A DNA stretch of 61,528 nt, from contig VRUD01000015.1 of assembly GCA_019456305.1 (NCBI GenBank), forward strand, positions 1-61,528, given 5' to 3'. The notes beneath the pieces are model-generated. The model made no database searches. It worked only from the letters and a program-made list of their open reading frames with translations, and was not told the DNA's origin. Every line of letters starts with the position of its first letter. Position 1 is the first letter of the stretch. The stretch comes from Cytophagales bacterium. Lineage in GTDB: Bacteria; Bacteroidota; Bacteroidia; Cytophagales; VRUD01. Positions 1 to 10,200 of this stretch are shown in pieces. Both the position numbers and the translations under genes were made by a program.

Positions 1-123
1 ACTTTTACGGCAACTAAATTAAGGAAGTATCATAACATTTACATCACTTTTCTTTCTTTTTAATTTAGATTTTTAGGGTATAATTAAATGGGTGAAGGAA
101 TGTATGGCTGTATGGTCATAGTC

Positions 124-197
124 ATTGTCTATTGTCTATTGTCTATTGTCTATTGTCTATTGTCTATTGTCTATTGTCTATTGTCTATTGTCTATTG
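124..197. repeat. 7-bp tandem repeat, about 10.5 copies
   Basis: The heptamer ATTGTCT is repeated ten times without error, followed by a partial ATTG. It lies just beyond the 3' end of the recombinase gene. Perfect copies point to recent slipped-strand expansion. There are no spacers, so this is not CRISPR. No coding role is visible. Confidence 0.95.
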
Positions 198-222
198 CGG
201 CTAAAGACTGACCACTGCAAAA

Positions 223-1143
223 TCAACTCCTCGGATGAAAATCCCTGATCACCTGCCTTAGGTAATCCCTGTCCATGTGGGTATATATTTCAGTAGTAGT
301 AATGGACTCGTGACCAAGCATCTGCTGCACGGCACGCAGGTCAGCTCCGCCTTCTATCAAATGCGTTGCAAAGGAATGACGAAAGGTATGCGGGCTAATA
401 TTTTTCCTTACACCTATCCTGTTTGCCAGGTCTTTTATGACAATAAAAACCATCACCCTGGTGAGCTTTGCACCGCGGTTGTTTAAGAATACATGATCTT
501 CAAATCCCTTTTTGATCTCAATATGACATCGTATATCGTTCACGTACATATTTATAAATTTTGTTGCTTCCCTGCCGATTGGCACCAGCCTTTCTTTCTC
601 GCCTTTGCCCAGTATCTTAAGAAATCCAATATCAGAATAAATGTTGCTTAGCCGCAGCTCAATCAATTCGGTTACCCGCAGACCGGAGCTGTAGAGTGTT
701 TCCAGCATAGCCCGGTTACGCGTCCCGGTGGGTGCAGACAGGTCAATGGCGTTGAGTAGTTTTTCAATTTCAGGATAACTTAACGTGTCAGGCAGTTTTC
801 TGCCTAATTTTGGCGCTTCCACCAATGCAGTAGGGTCATCTTTGATAATATCTTCAATGAGCAGGAATTTATAAAATGCCTTTATACCTGATAATATCCT
901 CGCCTGTGTATGTGGTGTAATTCCCAATTTGTTTACCGAAACAAGAAAATTCCTGATGTGTTCAGCAGTGACCCTGACCGGAGAAATATTTATCTTTCCT
1001 TTGCCGGTAGAAGGGTTGGATATCTCCAGATAATGCTGTAATTTTACAACGTCCCGGATATAGGCGTCAATCGTATTAAGCGACAGGGAGCGTTCTAATT
1101 GGAGGTAAGTTTTAAATTGCTTGATAAGTATGTCCCAGTCCAT
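223..1143 (-). CDS. xerD: Tyrosine recombinase XerD/XerC
   Basis: This 306-residue site-specific recombinase is the usual length for XerC/D, which resolve chromosome dimers at dif in the cytoplasm. An N-terminal SAM-like core-binding domain spans about residues 5-95 and the catalytic domain about 120-300. The active-site set is visible: R156 in GLRVTEL, K180 in the GKGEKER turn, H252 and R255 in HTFRHSFATHL, H278 in LGHES, and nucleophile Y287 in IYTHM. It is monocistronic and divergent from aroQ, 77 bp away. Choosing XerD over XerC is inference. No phage or integron genes flank it, so a housekeeping role is likelier than an integrase. Confidence 0.93.
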   Translation of the reverse strand: MDWDILIKQFKTYLQLERSLSLNTIDAYIRDVVKLQHYLEISNPSTGKGKINISPVRVTAEHIRNFLVSVNKLGITPHTQARILSGIKAFYKFLLIEDIIKDDPTALVEAPKLGRKLPDTLSYPEIEKLLNAIDLSAPTGTRNRAMLETLYSSGLRVTELIELRLSNIYSDIGFLKILGKGEKERLVPIGREATKFINMYVNDIRCHIEIKKGFEDHVFLNNRGAKLTRVMVFIVIKDLANRIGVRKNISPHTFRHSFATHLIEGGADLRAVQQMLGHESITTTEIYTHMDRDYLRQVIRDFHPRS

Positions 1144-1220
1144 TTGTAATGCCTAAAATTTAAAATGCCTAAAATACACTAAATTCAAAATGTATCTTCT
1201 TAATTTCAAATAAAATTGAA

Positions 1221-1661
1221 ATGAAAATACTAATTATAAATGGACCAAATCTGAATCTTTTAGGAAAAAGAGAAAAAGACATATATGGAACCGAATCTTT
1301 TGAGCATTATTTTCAAAAATTAAAAAAAGAATTTCCTGATATTGAACTCCAACATTTCCAGTCAAACGTTGAAGGTGAGCTTATTAACAAAATACAGGAA
1401 TCCGGTTTTACATACGATGGTATTATTCTTAACGCAGGCGGTTATACCCATACCTCTGTTGCCCTAACAGACGCAGTAGCAGCCCTCAGCACACCGGTTA
1501 TAGAATTGCATATTTCAAATATATTTACCCGCGAAGAATTCCGCCATAAAAGCCTGCTGAGTAAAAATTGTAAAGGAGTTATTTGCGGTTTAGGCTTGGT
1601 GGGGTATAGATTTGCTGTGGAATACTTTTTAATAGAACACCTTATAAGAAAAAATAAATGA
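1221..1661 (+). CDS. aroQ: Type II 3-dehydroquinate dehydratase
   Basis: AroQ converts 3-dehydroquinate to 3-dehydroshikimate in the shikimate pathway, as a cytoplasmic dodecamer. The 146 residues match the family length. The opening NGPNLNLLGKRE, catalytic Y22 in the flexible lid, the NAGGYTHTSVAL substrate segment and H97 in ELHISN are all present. The start ATG follows an A-rich leader with no clear ribosome site. Other aro genes are not nearby, which is common in Bacteroidota. Confidence 0.96.
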   Translation: MKILIINGPNLNLLGKREKDIYGTESFEHYFQKLKKEFPDIELQHFQSNVEGELINKIQESGFTYDGIILNAGGYTHTSVALTDAVAALSTPVIELHISNIFTREEFRHKSLLSKNCKGVICGLGLVGYRFAVEYFLIEHLIRKNK

Positions 1662-1706
1662 GTATCCGTTTTTTTATCAAATTGTTCCAAGTACCAGTGC
1701 TTGATT

Positions 1707-1774
1707 GCATGGATGGATGCATGGATGCATGGATGCATGGATGCATGGATGCATGATTGCATGGATGCATGATT
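1707..1774. repeat. GGATGCAT octamer repeat with a distant antisense copy
   Basis: About eight tandem units of GCATGGAT, with a few GATT variants, follow aroQ. A 29-bp stretch at 1856-1884 is largely the reverse complement of this array, so the RNA could fold across a loop of roughly 80 nt. Fragments of the same words recur near 2458-2485. This is a simple-sequence repeat. A terminator-like role for aroQ is possible but unproven. Confidence 0.85.
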
Positions 1775-1998
1775 GTAAGGTAGAATAAACTATGGATGAA
1801 AAATTATTAAATAGAAACCGTAATATAAATGGAAATCAAATTATCAATAACACGTCATGCAACCATGCATCCATGCAATCATGGTCAAGTAATGTTTTTG
1901 GTACCCGCCTGCCATGTTAAAGCCGAGTGGGTGGCGGGCAGGTAAGAAAGCGGACAGTCATTTTAAAATATCACAATAAAGAAAGAAAGAAAGAAAGT

Positions 1999-2448
1999 AT
2001 GATCACAATATATACAGATGGCGCTTCAAAAGGCAATCCGGGCCCGGGGGGATATGGCGTTGTGTTAAAACATAAAGAACACAGGAAAGAATTAACAGCC
2101 GGTTACAGGAAAACCACCAATAATCGGATGGAATTGCTTGCTGTGATCGCAGGGCTTGAGGCAATTAAAAAAGAACATCAGGATGTCACTATTTATACCG
2201 ATTCAAAATATGTAGCGGATGCAGTTGAAAAAAAATGGGTCTGGAACTGGCTAAAAAAAGGATTTAAAAAGAAAAAAAATGAAGACCTTTGGAGACAATT
2301 TCTTGATGTTTATCAGAAACACAACGTAAAATTTCACTGGATAAAAGGGCATGCGGGATATGCTGAAAACGAGCGTTGTGACCGGTTGGCTGTTGAAAGT
2401 GCTGAAGGGAACAATTTATTGGTGGATGAGGGCTATGAAAATAGTTGA
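1999..2448 (+). CDS. rnhA: Ribonuclease HI
   Basis: RNase HI cuts the RNA strand of RNA-DNA hybrids. Starting at ATG 1999 gives MITIYTDGASKGNPG and 149 residues, the canonical length. The frame is open further upstream, but the extra 24 residues come from an AAAG repeat and match nothing in the family. Catalytic D7, E45, D68 and D128 are all present, as is the GHAGYAENERCD end motif. An AAAG tetranucleotide repeat at about 1978-1997 sits where the ribosome site should be and could vary translation by slippage; this is inference. Confidence 0.95.
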   Translation: MITIYTDGASKGNPGPGGYGVVLKHKEHRKELTAGYRKTTNNRMELLAVIAGLEAIKKEHQDVTIYTDSKYVADAVEKKWVWNWLKKGFKKKKNEDLWRQFLDVYQKHNVKFHWIKGHAGYAENERCDRLAVESAEGNNLLVDEGYENS

Positions 2449-2466
2449 GAGCATAAATGCATGCTG

Positions 2467-2553
2467 TCAAACAATCATGCAATCATCCCGAGAGCTAAAA
2501 CTCTTTAATTCTGAAACTACAGGAGAAAGCGCATTGTCTATTAGAAACTTCAT
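2467..2553 (-). pseudogene. Truncated DUF5615 PIN-like toxin
   Basis: Only 28 codons remain, beginning MKFLIDNALSPVVSEL, the characteristic first strand of DUF5615 (PIN-like, Mut7-C-related) toxins, which normally run to about 110-120 residues. After residue 16 the sequence becomes unrelated and stops. Its ATG overlaps the stop of the preceding DUF433 frame (GGATGA), the normal coupling for this TA family. The 3' part is lost; the truncation lies beside GCATGATT-type repeats. Confidence 0.75.
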
Positions 2554-2776
2554 CCAGCTTTCGTTAGTGGTAGTTCTTTTTCCCGTACTGTTTCAGCCGC
2601 AAAGTTTAATGCTTCTGCAATGTCCCCTTTTTCAAGGTCGGGATAGTACTCAGTATTTTTTCAGTGGTCATTCCTTGCGCAATCATAGTAATAATTGTCG
2701 CAACCGGTATCCTAAAGTTTCGAATACAGGGTTCCCCGTTCATTTGGTTCGGGTCTATTATTATTCTGTCAAACAT
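2550..2776 (-). pseudogene. Frameshifted DUF433 antitoxin
   Basis: The minus strand starts MFDRIIIDPNQMNGEPCIRN and continues RIPVATIITMIAQGMTTEKI, a clear DUF433 (VapB-like) antitoxin N-terminus. Near 2644-2652 one base appears to be missing, because the family's YYPDLEKGDIAEALNFAAE continuation is found in another frame and ends in LTKAG followed by TGA. Restoring one base gives about 75 residues, a normal length. With the truncated DUF5615 partner the module looks dead. Confidence 0.78.
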
Positions 2777-2973
2777 TTTTGTATTTTTTTGGTCTGCAAG
2801 TTAAGAATTTTTCATCAATCTCTACACACGATAATTTTTGCTGGCTATTTCCCATAACGGTAAGTATAAAGTTAGTAGGGAGTTTTGAAAACGTATGTTT
2901 CTCCCCACTGCAAAGATAAGAAATGGGCACAACTGCCCCTGCGTACTCGTCTGCCCTATTAAATTTATACAAT

Positions 2974-3285
2974 GTTGTAAGTAGTGGCGGGCTAACTCTA
3001 CTGTCTGTTTTACCTGAATTTATTACTCTCTACGGAGCGGAATGTAGATTTAGTTTTTGCGGGAAGGGGAAGCGACCGGAATTTCTCTTTGCGGAAGGGC
3101 TTGCATTTGCTTTTGGCATTTTGGGCTGGGCGGTGGCATTGAGCGAATGCCAAATGTATATGCAAGCGAAGCATGGGCTGGTACTCTGATGACCCTTTTA
3201 CTTAATCTATCGGGTCTCGTTGTGGTGCAATAGGGTCGCAATGCTCTGCAGTCGGGGTTATATGGCAATCTGCGGCAATGTGAAT
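2974..3285 (+). other. Possible non-coding dispersed element, copy A
   Basis: This stretch is richer in GC than its surroundings and carries no convincing gene. It begins GTTGTAAGTAGTGGCGGGC, and a near-identical sequence occurs in reverse orientation ending at 6471. Inside is an imperfect hairpin with 20-nt arms at 3101-3120 and 3146-3165 around a GC-rich 25-nt loop. It ends around a GGTTATATGGCAATCTGCGG motif weakly resembling the far end of copy B. The boundaries are estimates. Confidence 0.45.
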
Positions 3286-3363
3286 TTAATCTTTTTCCTA
3301 TTCAGTTATATTTTGAACCAAGGGGTAATAATTTACGTATACATTTGCTGAAAATACCTCTAG

Positions 3364-3540
3364 GCAGTAGGCTTTATCAATCAAGAAGGGGATATAGTAA
3401 TCCCTGTGGAATATGATGATGCCTTTTGGTTTCATAACGGAATAGCAAAGATAAGAAAGGGAGAAAAAGGGTTTTATATGGATAAAAATGGGAAATGGGT
3501 AAAAGACGAGAAAAAAAGAAAAAAAGATGAATACAGATAA
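3364..3540 (+). pseudogene. WG-repeat protein, C-terminal fragment
   Basis: The + frame reads GFINQEGDIVIPVEYDDAFW, then FHNGIAKIRKGEKGFYMDKN and GKWVKDE, which is one WG (KWG) repeat with its signature 'GFIN..G..VIP..YD.A..F.NG.A.'. There is no start codon, a TAG precedes the fragment, and it ends in a lysine-rich tail at TAA 3538. WG proteins normally have many such repeats, so this is a remnant of a larger gene cut off on the 5' side next to the possible element copy A. Its last bases overlap the start of the kelch gene in another frame. Confidence 0.7.
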
Positions 3541-6025
3541 GCATAAACGATTTGTTAAGCTGGCAATTTCAGTATTCCTAACTAGCATAATTGATCCTGT
3601 AGATTTCTGTAAAGCCCAACTAGGAGAATGGACTTGGATGCATGGAGACAGCACTCTTAACCAAGCCGGTGTATATGGCACCAAGGGTGTATCCAGCCCT
3701 TCTAATAAACCTGGTGCTCGTTACGGACCTTCTGCATGGACAGATCCCTCAGGCAATTTCTGGCTCTTTGGGGGTGTTATAAATGGACCAGATCCATTAA
3801 ATGACCTTTGGAAATACGATATTACCACCAATGAATGGACCTGGATGGATGGGGATAACATTTCTGCACAACCCGGTATATATGGCACTCAAGGTATTCC
3901 TTCTTCAACTAATAAGCCGGGGGCAAGAGGGTGGGGATGTTTAACATGGGTGGATTTAATAGGTAATCTTTGGTTATTTGGGGGGTACGGTTATGATGCA
4001 GTAGGAACATTAGGTTCCCTAGGTGATCTTTGGAAATTCAATCCTTCAACTAATGAATGGACCTGGATGAAAGGACCCCAACTTGCTTCCCAGCCGGGCA
4101 ACTACGGTACCCAGGGAATTCCCTCCACAACAAATACCCCCCCTGCACGAAGTGAAACTACAGCTTCGTGGGTAGATGATTTAGGTAACCTATGGCTTTT
4201 TGGGGGATATGTCTCTGGTACTGGTTATTTTAGCGATCTATGGAAATATAATCCATTAACTAATGAATGAGCTTGGATGAGCGGATATAGTATTGTTGAT
4301 CAGCCGGGTGTTTATGGCATTCAAGGTGTTCCCTCTCCTGCTAATAAACCTGGTGCAAGAATGGTTTTTGCACATTGGAAAGATCTTTCCGGCAATTTTT
4401 GGCTTTTTGGAGGGGGTGGATATGATGAATTTGGAGCTATAGGTGGCCTCAACGATCTTTGGAAGTATGATCTTACTTCAAATGTATGGACATGGATAAA
4501 TGGAAATAATTTTGTTAGCGGGTCGGGTATTTATGGTGCAAAATGCGTTGCATCAGTCTCCAATATTCCGAGAGTAAGAAATGAAACCCGAGCTTGTTGG
4601 ACAGATGCCTGTGGGAATTTTTGGCTTTTTGGTGGATTTAGATTTGTTGGGATCAATTATAATGATCTATGGCATTATAATCATTTAACCAACGAATGGT
4701 TGTGGGTAAGTGGCGATAGCATATACAATCAACCTGGCGTTTATGGTACTCAAGGGGCTTCAAGTCCTTCCAATAAACCTGGAGCCAGAAGTGGAACAGT
4801 AAGCTGGATGGATAATTCTGGGAATCTATGGTTATTTGGTGGGTATGGTTCCCCTAATTTCTACAATGACTTATGGAAATACGTTCCCGATCCGAATTGT
4901 GCCGGTGCATCGCCGTTAGTTGCAGCAGCCAGCCCCGACACCAGTATTTGTTTAGGAGATAGTGTCCAGCTTAACGCAAGTGGAGGTATTAATTACAACT
5001 GGAACCCTTCAACAGGATTAAGTGATTCAACGGTTTCTAATCCTTTAGCAAGTCCAGACACTACTACTACTTATTTTGTTACAGTTTCAACTGATATCTG
5101 CTCCGCAATGGATTCTATTACTATTAATGTCTATTCGGATCCCATAATTAGCATTTCAGGAGATACCGGCATCTGTGAAGGAGACAACACGACCTTAACG
5201 GCAAGTGGAGGCACTGCTTATCTTTGGAATACCGGGGATACAACAGCTTCTATAACAGTTAATCCAACTGATACAACAAACTATAAGGTAACTGTTTTCA
5301 ACGGGTCCTGTTTTGCAACAGATTCTATTATGGTGGCCGTTCAAACATCGTCGCTAAACATTGTAAATATTGAAATTTGCACCGGAGACAGTACATTTGC
5401 TGGTGGCAGCTACCAAACTACATCAGGAACCTATTTTGACACATTAAATGTTTCGGGTGAATGCGATAGTGTTTTGATCACTCAGCTAAACGTAAATTCA
5501 CTGCCGCAAGTTGATGCGGGAACAAATATTACTATTAATGCTGATTCATGTGTTGCATTAAGTGCTTCTGCAGGTGTAATTTATATTTGGACTCCCCCAA
5601 TAGGCCTTAGTTGTACAGATTGTCAGAATCCTCTTGGATGTCCGGGTCAAACCACTACCTATTATCTGACAATTATTGACGCTAACGGATGCATTGGTAA
5701 TGATGATGTTACAATAACTGTTACTCCCAAGCAGGTTATTCCCTGCAGTGAGAAAATCTTTGTTCCTGATATTTTTTCACCAAACCATGATGGTCAAAAC
5801 GATGTTTTACAAGTTATAGGAAAGGGCTTCAACGTAGTTATATTTATGATCTATAATCGATGGGGCGAACGAGTTTTTATAACAGAAAATAAAAGTTATG
5901 GATGGGATGGAACTTATAAAGGAGAAATGATGAGCCCTGCAGTATTTGTTTATTATTTGGAAGTAACCTGTACTGATACGGGTGAAAAATTTACTACGAA
6001 AGGAGATATTACATTGGTCCGATAA
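3527..6025 (+). pseudogene. Kelch-propeller T9SS type B surface protein with in-frame TGA
   Basis: One frame runs for 833 codons but is broken by TGA at 4268-4270. At that point neighbouring repeats encode NEWTWM with TGG, so a single G-to-A change turned Trp into stop. Upstream are a signal-like N-terminus (residues 10-30) and kelch/galactose-oxidase repeats (LWLFGGY...NDLWKY). Downstream are more kelch repeats, two or three Ig-like/PKD-like domains (about residues 465-730) and a gliding-motility-associated T9SS type B C-terminal domain (FSPNHDGQND, YNRWGERVF, WDGTYKG). The intact product would be secreted through the T9SS. It could be a real nonsense allele, a sequence error or, least likely, a readthrough. 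Confidence 0.8.
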
Positions 6026-6149
6026 TTCTAAAAAGTTGTTGAGAAAAAGTAAAATTGTTAATGATTGGCAAAGCAAGCTCTCGCAGCACATAAGAATTGA
6101 ATCTCAAATGTTTCTGAGAAAACATTAATTGAATGATTTGAGGAATATT

Positions 6150-6471
6150 ATTGCAGCAGTGTGCTTATGTGCGGCATGTGCTTGCGTGTGGAGGCTATTC
6201 CGTAAGGCGCGGGGGCAAAAAAACTAAATCGGGAAGTATCCACATCGTTGTCTACGAAGCGAAGAAGTCCTACCGTAGTCCTGTTCTGCCTTTCAGGGAG
6301 TTACGGTCTTGTCAATCGCTACTGAACTTTCAGGGTGCTGGTCAACCGTTTTATTAAAGTCCTTGTAACCTTACTTACTTTTCAGGCTGTTACCTACTTT
6401 TCCAGTCGTACTGAATTGTCCGTCTGGTTTTTATTTTACTACAAAACTTTCTGCCCGCCATTACTTACAAC
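6150..6471 (-). other. Possible non-coding dispersed element, copy B
   Basis: The 640-bp gap 6026-6665 holds no convincing gene. Read on the minus strand from 6471, it starts GTTGTAAGTAATGGCGGGC, matching the start of copy A at 18 of 19 positions. It also shares a GATTTAGTTTTT segment followed by G/C-rich sequence, and a weaker end motif near 6150-6170. Four degenerate CTTTTCAGG/CTTTCAGGG words occur at 6280-6405. The two copies face each other across the kelch gene and WG fragment. The remaining AT-rich part, 6480-6665, looks like a promoter region for the next operon. Confidence 0.4.
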
Positions 6472-6665
6472 TACCATATAGGCACAGGTTTGTTGTCGTT
6501 ATCTTGAAAAATTTGCAAGATTGAAACATTTTTTATGTTTTTATTTTCTACAGCCAAATATATTACATTTTTATAATGTTTGTTAATTAAATTAAATATT
6601 CATAACTTGTATTTTTTTGAATAAACTTTATTAATTTTGATACTTTTAATTACTCCCAAATCTAC

Positions 6666-7199
6666 ATGGAAGAAACTTTAACATACCAAAAAATTTATAC
6701 CTTTGAGGATTTGAGTTGTTTACCAGACGAAAATTATGAGATCATTAATGGAAAAAGAGTAGATATTTCACCAACAGGATTTATACATGGAAAATTTGAA
6801 TTTAACATTGCCCAGGTCTTAAAAGATCGTCTGGAGAATAAAGGATATGTTGCGGTTGGGGAAATTGGCATTGTTATTCGTAAAAAACCTTTTAGACTCA
6901 GAGCTGCTGATGTGGTATATATTAGTAAAAAAACTTCGCCACAGGAACCCGAAGGGATACTTCAAATAGCTCCTGATCTCATCATTGAGATCCTGTCTAA
7001 AGATGATACAACTGAGAAAATGAACAATAAAATCAAGGATTACCTTTCAATAGGCGTAGAAAGCATTGTAGTTGTTGACCCTGCTGCTGAATCGATATCA
7101 ATATACCATCAAAAGAAAAAAGAAATAGAATCCTACAGTTTTGATGAAGAATTTGAACTTTACCAGGGAATAAAAATTATTATGAATCAAATTTTATAA
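6666..7199 (+). CDS. Uma2 family endonuclease (DUF820)
   Basis: The product is 177 residues and has the Uma2 PD-(D/E)XK-like restriction-endonuclease fold. It shows the YEIINGKRV opening, a conserved Asp in RAADVVYIS, and PDLIIEILSKDDTTEKMNNK, where the Glu and the following Lys/Asn helix are family hallmarks. Such proteins are abundant in Cyanobacteria and some Bacteroidota, and their cellular role is unknown. Its stop is 2 bp before the M36 peptidase gene, so the two are probably cotranscribed without obvious functional logic. A possible promoter with TAATTTTG lies at 6632-6639. Confidence 0.85.
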   Translation: MEETLTYQKIYTFEDLSCLPDENYEIINGKRVDISPTGFIHGKFEFNIAQVLKDRLENKGYVAVGEIGIVIRKKPFRLRAADVVYISKKTSPQEPEGILQIAPDLIIEILSKDDTTEKMNNKIKDYLSIGVESIVVVDPAAESISIYHQKKKEIESYSFDEEFELYQGIKIIMNQIL

Positions 7200-7201
7200 C
7201 T

Positions 7202-10200
7202 ATGAAAACAAAAATTTTAACATCCGCAACTCTGTTCGTTACAGCGTTCCATGTTTATGGTTCATCCCTGATTTTTCAGGATAACGATAAATCATCAGAA
7301 GTAAGGTACATCAATGAAATCAAATGGCAGCCAGATGCTTCTTATCAAAAAACATTGAGAAATTCAGTAGCATGGCAGAACTTTCTGCAAAAAAATGGCC
7401 CGTGGCAGGTAATTTTCAACGAACAAAATGCAAAGCCGCACCGTGCTTTTGGGTCGCCAATCCAGGTTTCAGGCTCAGATGCTTCTGACAAAGCGCTGAA
7501 TTTTATCAATAACGAACTTACTGATTTTAATATCCCTTTGAATGAACTGCAATTAGTAAATGCATTTGCCAGTGATCATTTCCAATATATCAATTTTACA
7601 CAATATCACCAAGGACTACAGATATTAAACAGCCGCCTTACAATAAAGATGACCTTAGATAATAAGGTAATACTTTGGGGCGCTGATGTGTTTGACAATA
7701 TCGCTATCAATATAAATCCTTCAATAACCGCTAGCGCTGCCAAAGCAAGCGCTGAACAGGATCTGCAAGCTACTGTCAAGAGCAGCCTGGTAAAACCAGA
7801 CCTATTTATCTTACCTGTACCACAGGGTAAAAGTAATATTTTCAAATTGATTTATGAAGTAAATGTTGAAGCTGTAGATAATGACGGGCTGCCTGCCAAA
7901 TTTTATACATTAGTTGATGCACACAATGGAGAAGTACTTTATAGAGAAAATCAAGTGAAGACGGAAAAGCCCCGCCAGTTGGCGGGGCAAAGCACAGAAC
8001 ATAAAGAGCAGAGTTTAAAGCAGAACGCTATGCCCCGCCAACTGGCGGGGCCATGCGCTATGCGCTATGCGCAAACTGCAAATACGGATGTTTATCTTAC
8101 AAGTAATCTTTACGCAACAAACCCTAAGAATCCCGCTACTGTGGAACCGCTGACTTATCTTAAGATCGTTGCAGGTGCAACAAATTATTACACGGATACG
8201 GCAGGTTACGTTGGCATGCCTTTTACTTCTCCGACTTCTGCTGCGCTCAGCCTTGAAGGAAGCTGGTGTAAAGTTCAAACAAGCAATGTCGTCCCCTCCT
8301 TCACAACAACTTTAAACCCGGGGGTTAACAACCTTTCTTTTGATACCGATGCAAACATCACCGAAAGAACTGCCTATTATCATGTGAATATTATCCATGA
8401 CCAAATGAAATCATATTTCCCGGCTTTTACCGGTTTAGACTGGCAAATGGAGACAAATGTTGATTTAACTTCGAGTAGTTGTAATGCTTTCTATAGCGGA
8501 ACTTCTATAAATTTTTATGCTGCCGGAGGCGGCTGTAATTCCATAGGGCAGGTAGGTGATGTTGTTTATCACGAATATGGCCATGGCATAAACAGTTATT
8601 ATTATTCATCCTTTGGCCAATCGTTTAATAATGGAGCAATGGGTGAAGGAAATGCCGATATCTGGGGTATGAGCATTACACTAAGTCCGATATTAGGGAG
8701 TGGTTTTTATACTGCTAATACTGATGGAATCAGGAGGTATGATATTAACCCGAAAGTTTATCCCCAGGATATTGTAGGTGAAGTGCATGCTGATGGTGAA
8801 ATCATTGCAGGCGCGTGGTGGGACACCTACCTGAATTTAGGCGACATGAACCAGATGATGGCCCTTTTTTCGGAAACCTATAATGGGTTTGCTGCCACAG
8901 CCGCTAACGGCCAGGAAGGACAGGCATTTTATGATGTTTTGATCGATGCACTGCAGGCAGATGATGTGCCTGCCAATGGCGGAGACAATGATATTACCAA
9001 CGGAACTCCAAACTGTACTGCAATAGGTGGTGCATTTGCCTTGCATGGAATTAGCTTATTAAGTAATGTCATACTAACTCATAATGAAGTACTAAGCTCC
9101 ACTGCAGGCAATCCAGTCACTATTGATGCTGTAATAACCTTTGGTAATCCCTGGGCATTCAATGCGGCAAAAGTATTTTATAAAATTGACAATGATACTG
9201 CATGGAATTCATTATCTATGACAAATACTGGCGGCAATAATTATACGGTTGATATTCCTGCGCAGCCATGTGGAACGATCATAGCTTATTATTTGGCCAT
9301 TGAAGGTATCTGTGGAAATGTCGCAACGATCATACCGGGTAAGGCAGCGAACCCTGATCCTAATATCCCGTTTTTTATCCTGGTTGGATATAACGTGGTT
9401 GCCACCGAAGATTTTGATTTTGCTACAATGGGCGTATGGACAACAGGAGTTGCGGGTGATAATGCAACAACAGGACTGTGGATCATTGATATACCTGTAG
9501 GATCAACATCGTCTTCCGGCAGCCTAGTCCAAACCGATGCGCAGCATACCCCTGGTGGTCAAAATTGTGCTGTAACCGGTAATGCCCCTTCCCCAACATC
9601 AGGCATAGGTACTAATGATATTGATGGCGGACATACCACATTAGAGACGCCTGTGCTGGATCTTTCTTCTTATAATGACCCTGTTGTGACCTATTACCGC
9701 TGGTACATCAACGACCCGCCAGGAGGTGCCAATCCGGCTAATGACTGGTGGGAAGTAAGGATATCAAACGATGGGGTTAATTGGTTTAACGTAGAGGGGA
9801 CTAAAGTATCTGATGGAAGCTGGAGGCGGTTTGCTTTTAGGGTGAATGATTATATTACTCCTACATCAACTACACAAATCAGATTCATCGCTTCTGATAG
9901 CGCTAATAATACCAATTTGCCATTTAACGGTGGCAGCCTGGTAGAAGCTGCTTTAGATGATATTCAGATCTGGGAGGTAATGCCGATTAATCTGATCACT
10001 TTTTCTACAAATGCAACTTGTGGAAATTCGGATGGAACTGCTAATGTAGTTGTTAGCGGTGGTACTCCGGGTTATACTTATTCCTGGTCACCAACCGGTG
10101 GCACAAACGACACTGCTACGGGCTTAGCTGCGGGTATTTATACTGTAATAGTTACTGATGCAAACGGATGTGTTGACAGTATAAATGTGACCGTAAATAA

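Noticed and set aside
124-197. CRISPR array or integration site next to xerD
   Set aside because: The heptamers are contiguous with no spacers, and no cas genes are present. It is a simple tandem repeat.
223-1143. Phage or mobile-element integrase
   Set aside because: Length and motifs fit chromosomal XerC/D, and no phage, integron or conjugation genes adjoin it.
2351-2857. 168-codon + strand frame after rnhA
   Set aside because: The opposite strand carries the recognisable DUF433/DUF5615 remnant, and this frame has no matching family.
2974-3285. Integron attC site or gene cassette
   Set aside because: There are RYYYAAC/GTTRRRY-like ends, but the spacing is about 270 bp, no integrase of the IntI type is nearby, and the internal symmetry does not match attC.
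3527-6025. UGA recoded as tryptophan
   Set aside because: Many genes in the window end at TGA and use TGG for Trp, and only one internal TGA is seen. A point mutation is simpler.
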